Under the pieces are notes generated by a model that was given only the letters and a program-made list of their open reading frames with translations, ran no database searches and had not been told where the DNA came from. Positions 33,218 to 46,299 of a DNA stretch of 64,000 nt are shown here, piece by piece. This DNA is from Ustulina deusta (lineage: Eukaryota > Ascomycota > Sordariomycetes > Xylariales > Xylariaceae), in NCBI GenBank assembly GCA_023159155.1, contig JAJNNX010000031.1:248001-312000 (forward strand). The letters are read 5' to 3'. The translations under genes were made by a program, and so were the position numbers. The stretch's first letter is position 1. The number at the start of each line of letters is the position of its first letter.

Positions 33218-36200
33218 ATGTGGAATACGAATGCGCTTGCTCGCGTGCTTGACAGAGGACTTCTTGCATTACCTACACTTAGCTATTTCTCGCCGCCTGG
33301 CGCGTGCGCTATCCCCTTCGTCAGTCCAGTTAGCCACGAACAAGCGCAATGCGGATTCGACTGGGGCTGTTGTTTCGTGCCGAGCAGGTCGACTTCCTCC
33401 ATATGCGCGGATCGTATAGCACCACGTGCTCGTGAACCGGGGACCAGGTGCCCCGCCAAGCCAAGAAAACAAATCATAATGCCTAATACCATCTCAGCTC
33501 TTTTCTTTCACCTCGCTTTCTAGGGTCACAAGGTCGCTGTTATTATTTACCCCCCTTTCTATTTGCATTGTGGCTTATTCCTGGGATTTCACGATTTACC
33601 CGAGGGACGGAAATGATGTCCCAACCCGCCCCCACGTCATCGTGATGGACGATCTACACAACTTACCGGAAAAGACGATTTTTCTCCTTGCGAGCATTGG
33701 GGAATGGGGAAAACCGAGTCTCAAGCCGCTTGGCATGCATATAAATGGTGGAACCGAGATTTGGAACTGGGACGCTAAAACATTGGATCTGGAACGACAA
33801 ACACTGCGCTAGATTCACGTCTTTCCCAGAAACCGGAATTCACCAACAACGGGCTGAGAGAAGCACAGCAGCGCAGGTGTGAGGCACAGCAACTGACACC
33901 ACCAGATACGTAACTCGGAGACCCTGGAAGAATGGGAGAAAAGGTTACACATGTGTTGGCTGCGACGGTACGGATCCAACAGGTAGTGCGTGCCTATGTA
34001 GACTCGTGACACGGACAGAGACGGAAGCGACCTGGGGCTTGCTAGTTACCTAGCTAGTTTACCTAGTGTGCTGGAGGTCGGGGATCAAATACACCACTCA
34101 CAGTATCAATAGTGAGGCGGGGGAAACAATGAAGGGTTTCCCCGCGGATCCAGTCCGAAGTTCCGTAATTGCAAGAGTTTCAATGAAAAATCAATAAAAA
34201 GCCAGCCCATCCATCGTGTACTGCATCCTTTCTCGTCCTAAAAGTAGCATATCTATATACACTAGAATTTGAAGTCCCTGAAGGTTTAAGGTTTTTGATT
34301 GTTAGGGGGCAGAAAGATCCTGGGATCACGACAAGGTTTTCGTATGACCTGGCGACGCAGAACAAGGATGTGGTCCCAAGACCAGGTTTCGCGCAATCAC
34401 AGAGACAAGGCACTGGGACGCCGATTCTCCGCATTCAGCTTAGAACGACCCAGCAAAGTCTCCCTTGGCGAGATGGGTTCACTCATCTACCTGCGCTAAC
34501 CCAGCCCATGACGCGGGTGGTCCCTATTCATCATGGCACTAAGCCGAAGACCATCTCTCTTCAGGTAGGGAGGACTTATCCACTCGAAAATGCCAATACC
34601 TACGCTAAACTATAGCAAAAGACCTAACTGGAATAAAACAAAATAAAATTCTCCACGAACGAGCTACCTATTTCCTGCTTCCGTCTTCTAGTGTATTTTT
34701 TTCCCCCCATCTGGAATTCGTCCTCCGGGCATGTCGGGCTTACATTTGCCGTGTGGATATATATACTACTACACTAGGTAGCGGTGTGAGGGGACCGTTA
34801 CGCGAAGGGGAAATGCCCGAAGGAAAAGGGGAAGCGAAGGGTTTGATCTTCACTTTTTCTGTTGCGTACCTGCAATGAGTGCCGCGCTACTTTTACTTCA
34901 TATAGGCAGGGGTCTGTTTCGCTATAGAGTCTCCGAAGAGTAGGCATGGAACTCTAAAGCGCATACCCTCCCTCCGCCTATGATCGCCAGCCAGCCTCGT
35001 TCTCCCAGAAGCAAGGGCCTGCTGCTAACCTAGCTACACTAGCTAGCCTTAGTTATTACCCCCGGCCCCAGACTCTCTCTCTCTCTCTCTCATTTCCCCA
35101 AAATCTACCTTTTCTCACCTCGTCTCGAGAGCAGAGCCCCTGCATTCAACGGCTTCCTCTGCCGCCGCAGCACTTACACTATATGTGAGAAACACCTCGT
35201 TCGTACCCAGCCCTACCGATATCGGGATTATTAACGAAAATTGTTCCTGCGGAAAGGGAAAGAAAAATAAAATAAAATAAAATAAAACACCCGGTCGCAC
35301 TGCGTTGTGCTGATCTCCTTTTCCTGCCTGCTATATGTAAATCGAGGAATTGGGTGTAGGTAGGCGGTCGGGCGGCGGTAACTCCGACAGGCAAGGCTGC
35401 CTGCTAGTGTACCTCGTCGCCACGCAGGGCGCGGATAAGTACAGGAGGTATAAGATGAACGGACTATTTATCAGGTGTATGCAGGACAATCCTATCCCAT
35501 CCCCGGCAGGCAAAGCCCACCACGTGGTAGTGTATGTTGGATGGATGGAGAGCATAAGATATGTAGGCCTCTGTCAAGAAAAGGTAAGTATTTGCATATG
35601 CAATGCAAGTCTGCGGCGTCAACTCGACGGCCGGCAGGCAACAGTAAAGACATGGTGGAGGAAGTCCTGCTCCGTGGAGATGCACCTGATGATCTCGGTG
35701 CTCAGATGTAAGATTGTCAATGTCTATTTTTGAATCTCGTCTTCTCGACTTAGGACTTCCGGATCAATATCATAACCTTGATATGTCGCGTGTTATCTAG
35801 TATACATAAGGTAGATAGATTGGCAGGGCTGTGTCCCCGACGGTTGCCAGAAGAACACGCGGAGCATACGTCAACCCACCTATTCCGCGAGTTCCGGCAT
35901 CTTTCATGCCTTACGTTCATATATTACAGTACGTCAACAGAGTCCCCGGACCCAATCGATCCTGAAGTTGAAGTTGCGGGGAGAGAGCGGGGTCTTCGAC
36001 AACATACCGTCCGAAGTAGAAGAATGATATACCGGGATCTCAGATCAGACAGCCCGAGGGTTGTGTAAGACGGGCTGTGTGACCCGAGCAGTGTATGATC
36101 GCAGACCGCGGCGCACATATCCTTGGGATCACACGCGCCGCATGGGGACATATTGGGTCACATGCACATGTAGTAGAACGAAGGACGTGTGGTATAGATC

Positions 36201-38744
36201 AGTCTGGACCAGCCCAGCGTGATGGGAGAGGAGAGGTTATGATGTAATAGGGCGCAGATGGATCAGCACAGCGCCGCACGGCTGCATATGGGGTCCCCAG
36301 GTTTCATGACGGAAAACAACAACTCCCGCCTTTGCCGACTGAGGAGCTATCAATTATAGTGCGCGTCACCAAGTGGGAGTATACGATGAGGGAAACGCGC
36401 GTTAGGTTAGAAAAGATACTGCTCACGTATGTTTCTGAGAACTTTACGCATCCTTGCTGCTGTAGTTGAGAACGATGTGCGTGTCGTATCAGTATCCATG
36501 GAGATTATGTAAGCCTGGGCAAGTCTGCGGAATGAAAAGTCCTTCACCAACCAATACACTTGGCAATGGTAGGCTGTGGCAACGCCTAGGGTGAAATATA
36601 TCATCAAGCCTATATGTGAAATTTCACATCCCTTCCCACCCTTCCCCCCCCCCCCCCAATTTTCTTCCCCAGAGAGTCTATATACGAAAAAAAGAGCATA
36701 TTACATACCCATTCCATTAGGACAAGCTAGGGGCGTTGTTTATCATTCATTTGGCGATTGTATGACGATATTTTCTGACGTTGGGGGACTCTGGTGGTTT
36801 ATTACCCCGAGGAGGAAATCGAAAAGGGAACGATACTGTGAGCAGATTCAAGTCGTCGCAATTACCCAGCTTACAAAATGAAAGAATTGGAAAACAATCA
36901 GATAAAGCGAGAGAAAAATAGGGAGGCCTAGGCACTTTCATAATGCATAGCTTTGATGACATTGAAGCACCACGAAAGAAGGGATTAAAGTGAGAGCCAA
37001 TATTACTCTATCAACAGGTCCAAGAGACATAGCTTCACATTGAATTCTGCTCCTTGTGGAGCTAACTAAGGGGGATGTGGTAATATTGGGCTAATTCTAC
37101 AACGCAGAAGACAAGGCAACCATTAGCTAGGCCTGATAGTTGATGCAAGCGTGCTTATTATTATGGCTTGGAAAGACATGTGTACAATAAAGGAATTACC
37201 CCCCTTTTACTTAATATCGACGTAGTGTTAAAATTGAGGTTATGGAATTTTGACTTGAGATAGACAGCAGCGAACACTATTTCCTTTTACGCAATACGCA
37301 ATACGCAATGCACCTACATAAATACGGCACCAAACACTTCTCGCAAGGCCAAAGATGGCCATACTTTCGAACCGATTTCGCTTGGTCATCTTTTCCACCG
37401 TTTCTAGATAATCGAGGCTGAACCAAGAACAGCAAGACAGTGCAGTTTTTCTGGAGTCGAGAATCCATGGCATTCCCTAAACTTAACGAGCTTGATTTCA
37501 TGCGACAAAATAGACTAAGGCCGAGATTTCGCATCTCAATGCATCCCCGAATCAAATGCTGCTCGCCCCTGCTCGCCAAACTGGCCGGTTGACCTCGGAA
37601 ATCCCGATGTCGAGACCGGAACAGTCACTTACCAATATATCAGTGACAGCGGCGTCGGATCCAGAATCCTTGGCCACCTTACCGAGAGCAAGGACAGGTA
37701 CGTGATCGGCTTCGTTACTGAGTCGGAGGGAAACATAAGAGCTGCGGGACCGGGAGACATCGGCGGCCACAAGAGCATTTTGGGGGTACATAAGCTCGTT
37801 ACCAGGTCCGGCGATATCAATAAATTTAACGCCCCCACGCAAGATAGACATGATGTAGTTTTAGTAGACATTAGAGTCTATAAATGAGACTATCCACCCA
37901 CCATTAAGAACGGTAAACTATAGTCAGTCAATCAACCATCGATGGTCAAATATGTCTAGGTATAAGTTAGGAATTTTGTTATTGCGCAAGGAGTGCTAAA
38001 CTTTCTTTTTGATTACCTATATACGTGACTATACCCATGCCTACTTTTTTGTTCTGTAAGTGTATTATCGTGACACTCACAGGGCTGGAAGCTCACACCC
38101 CTGAGGCTGGCCAGGAGATACGAGTTTTCGAGGCGGAGTCCGACCTATATAGTATATGAGCGGTATAGCGATAATTACCGAGAGGCACTCGCTTGAGACC
38201 GATAGGGAATTGGGATATGATTTACATGTAACCTTGGTTGCCATCCTTCTCCCATCCTCCAATCAGCTCACCTAGAGTCATCGGATGGATTATGGGAGTG
38301 GCTTTGCGCACACGATCGACACAGGGTCCAGTTTTGAACGCGACTGTCCGTGTCGGATTCATAAAGAATCTCCTAGTCTCTCTGGCTCGATGGACTTTAT
38401 GGGAAGGTGCCTCCGGACAAATCGTACACTACTTCACTAGATACCGGATGATACGAATTGTGACTCTGGCATCCCTGGCAATTCGTCTTACTACCTTACG
38501 CGGTTGGCGCTAATGCAGACAGAGAGGCTCACCCTGGTTCTCGGTTATGCAACGCACGAATGGCGACTTTCTAAAGATGGCACTTATACGAATAACGCCG
38601 TCCTCTAAATACCTCATCCAATACGCAGAGTTTCGTTGTTGTCCTTGCTGGGTCTTACGATTTCAGGCCTATTCCAGCACTTCTAATTTGGGATGTAATG
38701 AGGTTCAGTATTAGTCAGTGTCATTAGTCATACCTAATTACAAA
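33218..38744. other. Gene-poor interval, first part (5.5 kb)
   Basis: No ORF here combines length, start context and recognisable motif. It has CT microsatellite (35073-35090), a C-run near 36645-36657 and many short AT tracts. One stretch on the minus strand, 37552-37851, is less AT-rich than its flanks, with a frame beginning MSILRGGVKFIDIAGPG that could be an exon of an unknown gene, but no partner exon could be joined with confidence. ORF 33570-33812 also matches nothing I know. Confidence 0.4.
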
Positions 38745-39053
38745 ATGTCCTTGATTTCAACGACGAATGATGCGACCTTATCACCGCGGGAGGAAAATCT
38801 ATATAATAATGCAGTGTCATATGACCGCTTTCTCTACAACAAAGGAAGTTTCATTTATATCGTTAGGAGAGATTATCCATCCGAGAAGTTCTGGGATTCT
38901 TGCGCAACAGTACATGTTCGTGATGCACTAATAATTTGGCTCTGGCACCAAGATTCTCGAGCATTATTTGTTGTTTCCCTCGACGCACAAGGCTTAAGCC
39001 AAACTCGATTAATTCGGAGAACTGTCTTGCCGCTATCTGAAACAGGAAATTGA
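38745..39053 (+). CDS. Possible small orphan ORF, 102 aa
   Basis: The internal ATG at 38745 has good context (CAAAATGTCC). The protein begins MSLISTTNDATLSPREE, contains SYDRFLYNKGSFIYIVRR and ends LPLSETGN. It has no targeting signal, transmembrane helix or family I recognise. It lies in a gene-poor interval, so it may be real, a relic or chance. Confidence 0.25.
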   Translation: MSLISTTNDATLSPREENLYNNAVSYDRFLYNKGSFIYIVRRDYPSEKFWDSCATVHVRDALIIWLWHQDSRALFVVSLDAQGLSQTRLIRRTVLPLSETGN

Positions 39054-41606
39054 ACTATAACGATACTGTGGCCGTGCTGAGCTCCAGCATAGCTTACGCA
39101 CGACCAAAATAATTAATGATATCGCGATAATCCTGCAAAAACAATTCGATAATGGTCCAGACACTTCCTGGCCAACAGTGATACACTAGTGAATGAAGAG
39201 GTAGTATATAGATATGCGAAGAGTGACTTGTAAATCAATTGGAGCTCTTTACGAAACAATTGTAAACTAGACGTATCATTGGTTATTAAATGAGAATCAG
39301 ACACTTTTATTGAAGGTCAACCTCAGTATAGATTCAGCATCGGTGAGACGCAAGTAGTGACAAAACGTACCATGCGTCAGCAGAATTCATATGTCGAGAT
39401 AGTTCGGACTTTTGGCAGGTCGTGGCCAATTTTGTTGGCGTAGTTTGGGGACGAGTTGATATGTCAGTTTTGCGGGCCACTTACCACTTAACTTAAGAGC
39501 CACAGTAAAAAAATGCAGCGAAATACATCCATTATCTTATTAACCGATTTCCAAGACAACCACGAGACTTAAGTGTCAGATCCCTTTTCTTGTAGTCTCA
39601 AAAAATGGTAAATAGAATGACTTTAAGTTCATGCTTAGCCATTTCTTGAATATCTCATTTACTTCATTACCTAATATATTCCGAACAAAAAGATAGTAAC
39701 CATGGCAGTTTCATTGGGCCGAAAAGAGCTTGCTGTGCAGTGGTCATCACAAAAAAAATTAAAAAAAGAAAGAAAGAAAGAAGCACATTCCATATTGCAA
39801 GGCCTTTGAGTACTGCTGGAACAAGCCGCATTTTTGCTGACTGAGATGTTTATATATGCACATAGTAGGCAAATCTGATGATAGACCTACAAGTCAGGAA
39901 ACCCAAAAACCCTGATCAAATCTGCGGTAGGAAAGCGAAGCTATCCTTTTTAAGTCTGACTTCATGAGTTGATGAGTGGGCTCAATATATAGAGCTTAGG
40001 GGCATAGCGGCGCCCAATTTAACTCTATCATTATGTCTGTATTGTCGTGTTGATGGCAATGGTGTGAGGCACGCCGAATGGGGGCTCTTGTTCAGTGGTA
40101 TTATCGCATAGACAGGTCAAGCTACCAATGTGTTTTAATCTTCTGCACCGCAGAAACATAGTTCACCACTCACTCTTAAATACATGCAACCTCTTCCGCG
40201 ACGTTGAGAGAATCTCAACTACCTAGTCGGGGTATCTTCAAAATGTACAGAAAGCGGCTGTTCAAGACTCATTCACTGCAGCCATCGTTCTCTCATCGGT
40301 TTATTTGTCATATACTGATATCGCCGCGACCCTTTATACTATACATGGCCTGCGCTCCCGTGACACCGATATTAGGCATGTTGTTTCGCAGCCGATGAGC
40401 GGCGAGATGAAAGAGACCTTGGAAGCTACCAGGTGTGGCAATAAAGCCATTATCTCCCAGAGCAAAGAGAATGAGAATCGTTGTCACTTGGCTCAGGAGA
40501 AATATGTCTGGTTAGATAGCTAGAAAGAAGCACCTAACATGAAGAGATTCTAGATGTCGGGATGAAATGAAGGAGTGCTTATTCCGCCACCAGTTTTACT
40601 TTCTAGTTCGATGCTGTCCACTACCAACAACAGCGGATATCACTTCGTGCTTCCCTCTGAAAGTTGGGCTATCAATTCATTTGACGAGCGAGATGAGCTA
40701 CATAACTTCAGCCTATTCAATTTCATACCGACTATCTCTTGCTTGTAGGCGCAGCGTGTGAGAAATGGGACAGGTATAAAATACTGGAATATGATTTTTA
40801 CACCCTAAGTTCGATCTTTTGACGTTGTGGTTATTTCTGACACAGCGCGCCACCGACCTGGGATGCCTTCAGGGGATGGTGTAAATAAAGGAAGGCTTCG
40901 AACCTAAAAGCCAAGGACCGAGACGTGCTACGTAGTTCGCTCAAATGCGAAAATTTTGCACCGAACCTGCAATTAAACAAAACAACATCGAAGAGAGGAA
41001 TAACAACACCGAACTTGGTATACGGAACTTCCGGCGATAACCGACGGCGACCGGCCAGCACGGTGATAAGGAGACGTCGAATTGCCAAGCCGAAATGGAG
41101 GGATTGAGTCACCGGCAAAGCACATCCAGCATGATATTGAAGTGAAATGCGACCTACGACTTCTTTGATAGGTAATCAGGGGAGAGATGGGACCTACAAT
41201 GAGGGACAGTGGGGTTAAGAAAGATAGGTACCTACCTAATCTCTAGGTATCGTGTTAGAGACAGCGCAGCGTTAGCTTGGGCGTACCTTAGGTAGATAGT
41301 CCTGGACCTACTGTATGCTAGCGGCACATCAGCCCGAACCTCACTCGCCCCCGTTTACTCGGGACAGAACCTCACATGCAGCGGCTTGTGGCTGGCAACA
41401 TTGAACAGCTTCGTCCTAAAAAGCCATAAACATCAGTCTTGGAACTCATATAAATGAGGGGAGTGAGCCCAATGAATTGAAACCCCTTCCACTCTTCTCA
41501 TCTTCCCCCCTCGCACCAAACCGCCGCTTTGTCCCCATCCCCAATCATCCCATCTCGCCGCTCTCCAGGCCACGCAGTGCAGTCGGAATAAATTCGTGCA
41601 TAGAAG
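39054..41606. other. Gene-poor interval, second part; ADGF upstream region
   Basis: AT-rich up to about 40150, including A-rich and AAGAAAG-type tracts near 39750-39780. ORFs around 40204-40761 (for example from MSYTDIAATLYTI) match nothing I know. The 3' end carries TATAAAT at 41449-41455, about 150 nt before the ADGF start, and a CT-rich leader at 41490-41560. Confidence 0.45.
41449..41455 (+). promoter_or_regulatory. TATA-like element of the ADGF gene
   Basis: TATAAAT about 150 nt upstream of the ADGF ATG, followed by a pyrimidine-rich leader. Confidence 0.45.
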
Positions 41607-43594
41607 ATGAGCTCTAGACCATTGCGCTTCACAGAACAGGAGTGGGACGAGGTTTCTCAGGGTATACCCAAAGAGAATGACCCCTTTTTACAGAAATACC
41701 TCGAGGGTCGCGAGGCGCTCATCGCGCAAGAGAACAAGCAGCGAAGTGGTCAGTAAAACACCTTACATACAGGATACCGATAAATATATATATACCTATA
41801 TACTCTTATTAATTAAACTAACTCGCTCTAGATGCCTCATTCCGACAGAGTCTCTCCCCAATCGCTCGCCGCGCCTGCGACATCGTCGAGCGCATCCGCG
41901 AGGAGGAGAAGAACTCAGTCTGGACGCCGCAGCTCGAGGACTCGCTGGCCCAGAGCGCCGACAACATCACAGTGTACCCGGGGATGATGTTCTCTCTGTC
42001 CAAGGCCCGGATGGAGTCGACCAAGCTGTGGCGCATCGTGCGGCGGATGCCCAAGGGCGCGCTGTTGCATGCCCACATGGACGCCATGGTCGACTTTGAC
42101 TTCCTCTTCGCCGTGCTTCTCGACACCCCGGGGATGCACGTCCTGGCCGATCGCCCGCTGAGTGATCCGGCCGCGCTAGATGACGCCGCGGTCAGATTCC
42201 GCTTTTTCCAAACGCCACGGACCGAGGGCGATATCTGGAGCCAGGCATATGCGGCTGATACGCCCATCCTTGTTACGCAGGCCGCTGATACGTTTCCCGA
42301 CGGTGGCAAACCGGGGTTTCTGAAGTGGCTGTATAATCGGGCCACAATCTCTCGGACTGAAGCTGTCGAACAGCACCACGGCGTTGATCACGTTTGGCGG
42401 AAGTTTTGTAAGTCAAGCCCCCTAGAACTCTCCCCTCGTAGTTTGTGAAAATATGATCAATGAGTCCTTGACCGGGAAACTGTGACAATGATATTCTCAG
42501 GACCAGCTGCACATAATGTTCTACAAAGACGGAACTCTACATATCAACCTCAAGTGAAACCAAGCAATCTCTAACCCGTCACTTTTACCACAGTCAGCTG
42601 CTTCCGCGTCATTAATAGTATAGTCCACTACGAGCCCATTTATCGACAGTTTCTGCGCCGTCTAATGTCCCTCTTAAAGGCCGACGGCGTCAACTACGCC
42701 GAACTACGGTTCTCCTGGGAGCTCGACTACTACCGACAGGACAGCGAGGTTCCCGAGGGCGACTACCAGGCCATGATGGACGTCATAGATGAAGAAGTGA
42801 AGCGGTTCCAAGCTAGCGAGGAGGGAAAGGGATTCTGGGGTCTGCGCACCATCTGGGCCACGATACGCTCCCAGGGGACCCGGAGCGTCGTGCAGGATAT
42901 GGACAACTGCATCACGACGAAACTAACACACCCGCACCTGATCGCGGGCTACGATTTAGTAGGGCAGGAAGACCTAGGCCGCACCCACCGCGACCTGCTG
43001 CCAGAAATAATGTGGTTCCGGAAACAATGCGCCGAAGAAGGCGTTGACATCCCCTTCTTCTTCCACGCCGGCGAGTGTTTGGGCTCGGGCTCGGACACGG
43101 ACCACAACCTGTTTGACGCGATCCTGCTCGGCACGCGCCGCATCGGGCACGGCTTCAGTCTCTACAAGCACCCTCTCCTCATTGATCTGGTCAAGGAGAA
43201 GCGCATCCTGATCGAGAGCTGCCCGATATCGAACGAGGTGCTCCGGCTCTGCGGTTCGGTCATGAGCCACCCGCTCCCGGCGCTCCTCGCGCGCGGCGTG
43301 CCCTGCTCCCTCTGCAACGACGACCCGGCCATGCTGGGCCAGGACACGGCGGGCAGCACGCACGACTTCTGGCAGGCGCTGCAGGGCTGGGAGAACCTCG
43401 GGCTCGCGGGCCTGGGGTCCCTGGCCGAGAACTCCATCCGCTGGGCCGCCTTCGAGGACCAGAGCACCGAGGACTGGAACCGCGAGGTCCGCGAGGCGAG
43501 TCTTGGGACCGGTCTCAAGGCCCAGCGCCTCAAGGAGTGGGCCGTCGAGTGGGAGCGCTTCTGCCTATGGGTCGTGGACGAATTTGGCGAGTGA
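41607..43594 (+). CDS. Adenosine deaminase-related growth factor (ADGF)-type adenosine deaminase
   Basis: A 572-aa protein from three exons (introns 41749-41831 and 42408-42593; exon sum 1719 nt). It deaminates adenosine to inosine with one zinc. The HxH zinc motif is in GALLHAHMDAMVDF (about residues 125-130). The catalytic HAGE is in FFFHAGECLGSG (about 397), and ILLGTRRIGHGFSLYKHP carries the next zinc-site His. ESCPISNEVLRL and the Asp pair in LCNDDPAMLGQD (about 481) close the site. The ADGF/ADA2 N-terminal region (MSSRPLRFTEQEWDEVSQ) lacks a signal peptide, unlike secreted animal ADA2, so the fungal protein is probably cytosolic. Length and motifs are complete. A 19-G run lies about 100 nt downstream. 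Confidence 0.94.
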
Positions 43595-43696
43595 ACCAAC
43601 CGACCCGACCCAACCCGAGCCAAACCGAAGCGTCAAAGCAAAAACAAGTCAGAACCCCCTCTCGCTTATTAACTTAGCGAAGAGGGGCAGACACCG

Positions 43697-43714
43697 GGGG
43701 GGGGGGGGGGGGGG
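43697..43714. repeat. Poly-G tract
   Basis: A run of about 18 G residues shortly downstream of the ADGF stop codon; could be a length-variable or assembly-sensitive tract. Confidence 0.8.
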
Positions 43715-44279
43715 TGCAAGTAGGTAACCGAAAGGGGGACCAGACCAAAAAGGGAAAAATAAGAAATAAAAAAATGGAACTGCAGAGATCGGGAATCAAG
43801 GTCGTCACGAGGGTCCGGTTTCGGTGAAGGCGGCGAATGGGAGACGGTCTGGCGTCATCCAGCCCCGTCATACCCCCTCCGCAACCCCCCTCCCTCCTCT
43901 TCTTTGCTTTGCCGGGGCGCGATACCTAGCACAGCATGAGATCGATGCGGCTCAGCGGGCGCCGCCGTGTATCGATCAATCAATCACTGCCTGGGCCATA
44001 TACCGGATGGATACCCATCTACCGACCTACCTGTCCTCCCCCTTATCCAATCTAGACTACCACACCACCCACTTGCTTCTAAGCATACCTTACTTACCTG
44101 AATCGCAGCGGCCCTCGCCAGGCAGAATATTCGCAACTAGAGGGCGCTTATCCGTCTACCTATTATACTTTCCTTGTTTCCCCCCCACTCTAAAGAGGCA
44201 ATGCATTTTAGATTCAACACTGAAAAAAGGGGGAGGAGGGGGGGGTTCGGTTACGTTAAGCCGGGAGAGAGACTTAAAC

Positions 44280-44320
44280 GGGGCGTTTAGGTAGGTAGAC
44301 AGATAGACAGACAGACAGGA
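44280..44320. repeat. TAGG/GACA tetranucleotide microsatellite
   Basis: TAGGTAGGTA passes directly into GACAGATAGACAGACAGACAG, a mixed tetranucleotide repeat. Confidence 0.7.
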
Positions 44321-46299
44321 ATACAACGAACGAAGATCACGAAGAGTCGAACTACCTAGGCAGCGTAAGAACTACGAGTATGACCTTCAAAGGGCCGGGC
44401 TAGCATAGTATATAGTACCTATACCAAATGAATCGCATGCATAAGCTTTCTCCGACTTCTACCTACGTAATCTAGCAATTGCCCAAGTGTCAGTCAGGTA
44501 AGCGGCCAAGGAAATGCCAGATACCTATCTACCTACCTACCCCAACCATAAGCCCGCTAATCCTTCAATGTCCCCTCTCGAATATCTCATCAAGTACGCA
44601 TATGTAAGCTATATCCACTCAGTCCATCTACCGAGCATCTAGGTATATTAGGCAGTATAGTATAAGACAACCTCATGCCGTCAGTCAGTCAGTCAGCCGG
44701 CCAGCCAGCCCGGGCCTATAGATGTACGTCAGATTACGGTTCGCTGCTATATATTGTATTACGTGTGTACAGACATAGCCACAAGTGCAGCTAATATATG
44801 CGGGACCTTCGAATCTCACCATAACTGCCTCCTCCGTTACGATTCGTGCACCTACCCACCTCCCTACCTACTTCATAAGTACCATGCATTCATGTAGGCG
44901 TTAGGTAGATATAGTAGTAGGTAGATGCTTAGTATCACGCAGGCTAACAGGCAGCAGAGTTGGCTCTCGTGCGAGGACCATGGCATAGGCTATGTTGGTT
45001 CGTGTAGACATATCGCGTGTTTTCTTTTCGGTGAGAAGACATCGGCGGTTCCGTGCTGAGCCTTGAGTTACTCTACCGCGGAATTGGGTGCCTTTGTTTG
45101 GGTGGAAAAGAGACGTATGTGGTATGCGTGGGAGGTAGGTAGAAAGTAATGAGTAGGATAAAGGCTATAAACGGTACCATCCTCTCTGTGTTGCTTAAAA
45201 AACAAGGAGATGAGAAAATATACAGAGACTACCCCGAAACAACTGAGAATCACAAGCAACAACACCGTTGTGCATGTGATACGATTGTGTGATCTGTGTA
45301 TGTCCTGTGTTATGCGATGTGTGTTGTATTGTGTGTGCCGGGGCTGTGCGAGCAGCCTAAGTGTAGCCAAGAGCCAGCTGAGGCATGTCCGCATCCGATA
45401 CCTTTCGATATAGTTTGGTGAAAATGCGGTAAGGCAGAGGTGCACTTTATGAGGCTCATCCAAAGCCTTGTGAGTTCCCCTTGCGAAGTGAACCGTACGT
45501 GGCACTTTAGATGAATATCGACCTCTGCCTTTTTCCTTCCCTTCCCCACTAATTTCTGACCTCCGTTAACCCATGCTCATAGGCTTAGATAACCAGATAT
45601 ATAACCCCGCAAGATCCCACGCCGTCCCGGTCTCTCGGTAGCGATGTGTGGGATCGTTTTTGGGAACACCACGATTAAACAAGCTGAAACTAAAAGTTAA
45701 GGTCACACAGACAATGCAAACTGTAGTAGTGTCTAAGTAGCACTAAGTTACCGTATTCCGGTGTGGTAGTAGTGGCGGTGAGAAGAGGAGAGCCGCCGCA
45801 GGGATGCATATGCAGGTCACTGGTGAGTCTGCACGTGTTAGTCAGCTTAAATCAAATGATGATTTGATAAAAGGGCAACTCAGAATCACACAAGTCTCGG
45901 GAAACCTGTGTCATGAGTCGCGGCTGTGCTTTCGGTATAGTTCACTCGGCAACCGAAACCCGAGTATTGAGGAGCTAAGGCTGAATAACGTATGTTGTGA
46001 TATTCATTGAACGGGTCGAGGACAAGAATTAATTTCTGATGCCCCTCCACAATCTATGGCAATTCAACATCGATATCGTGCCAAAACCTGCCCAAGGAAG
46101 AGAAAAGATCAGGAGCGAAGTGGGATGAGACTATTCTGTCGCCAGTACAGATCTAATAGAACTAATACAACAAAAGAAAGTATAAAAATGACCCAATAGA
46201 AGTTCGAAATAGATCAGGCAGAAGAAACCCCTCTACAATATTTCAAATGTGTAGAAAATGGGGGTAAATAGAAGGCCAAGAGTGGTCTTTTTAACAGGG

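Larger units (their letters stand above)
43595..46299. other. Intergenic 2.7 kb rich in simple repeats
   Basis: Starts with a poly-G run (about 43697-43714), then G-rich and CT-rich patches. The stretch has GACAGATAGACAGACAGACAG (44297-44318), several TACCTACC and TAGGTAGG motifs (44520-44545, 44855-44920, 45133-45140) and GTCAGTCAGTCAGCCGGCC (about 44680-44705). No gene-like ORF. The minus ORF 45068-45505 is low-complexity. NmrA-like gene 3' flank at the end. Confidence 0.5.

Noticed and set aside
34295..34615. 106-codon plus ORF
   Set aside because: No recognised domain and poor start context.
43824..44294. 156-codon plus ORF downstream of ADGF
   Set aside because: Built from simple repeats and low-complexity sequence.
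44280..44920. Possible CRISPR-like or clustered repeat
   Set aside because: Irregular eukaryotic tetranucleotide microsatellites with no uniform repeats and spacers.
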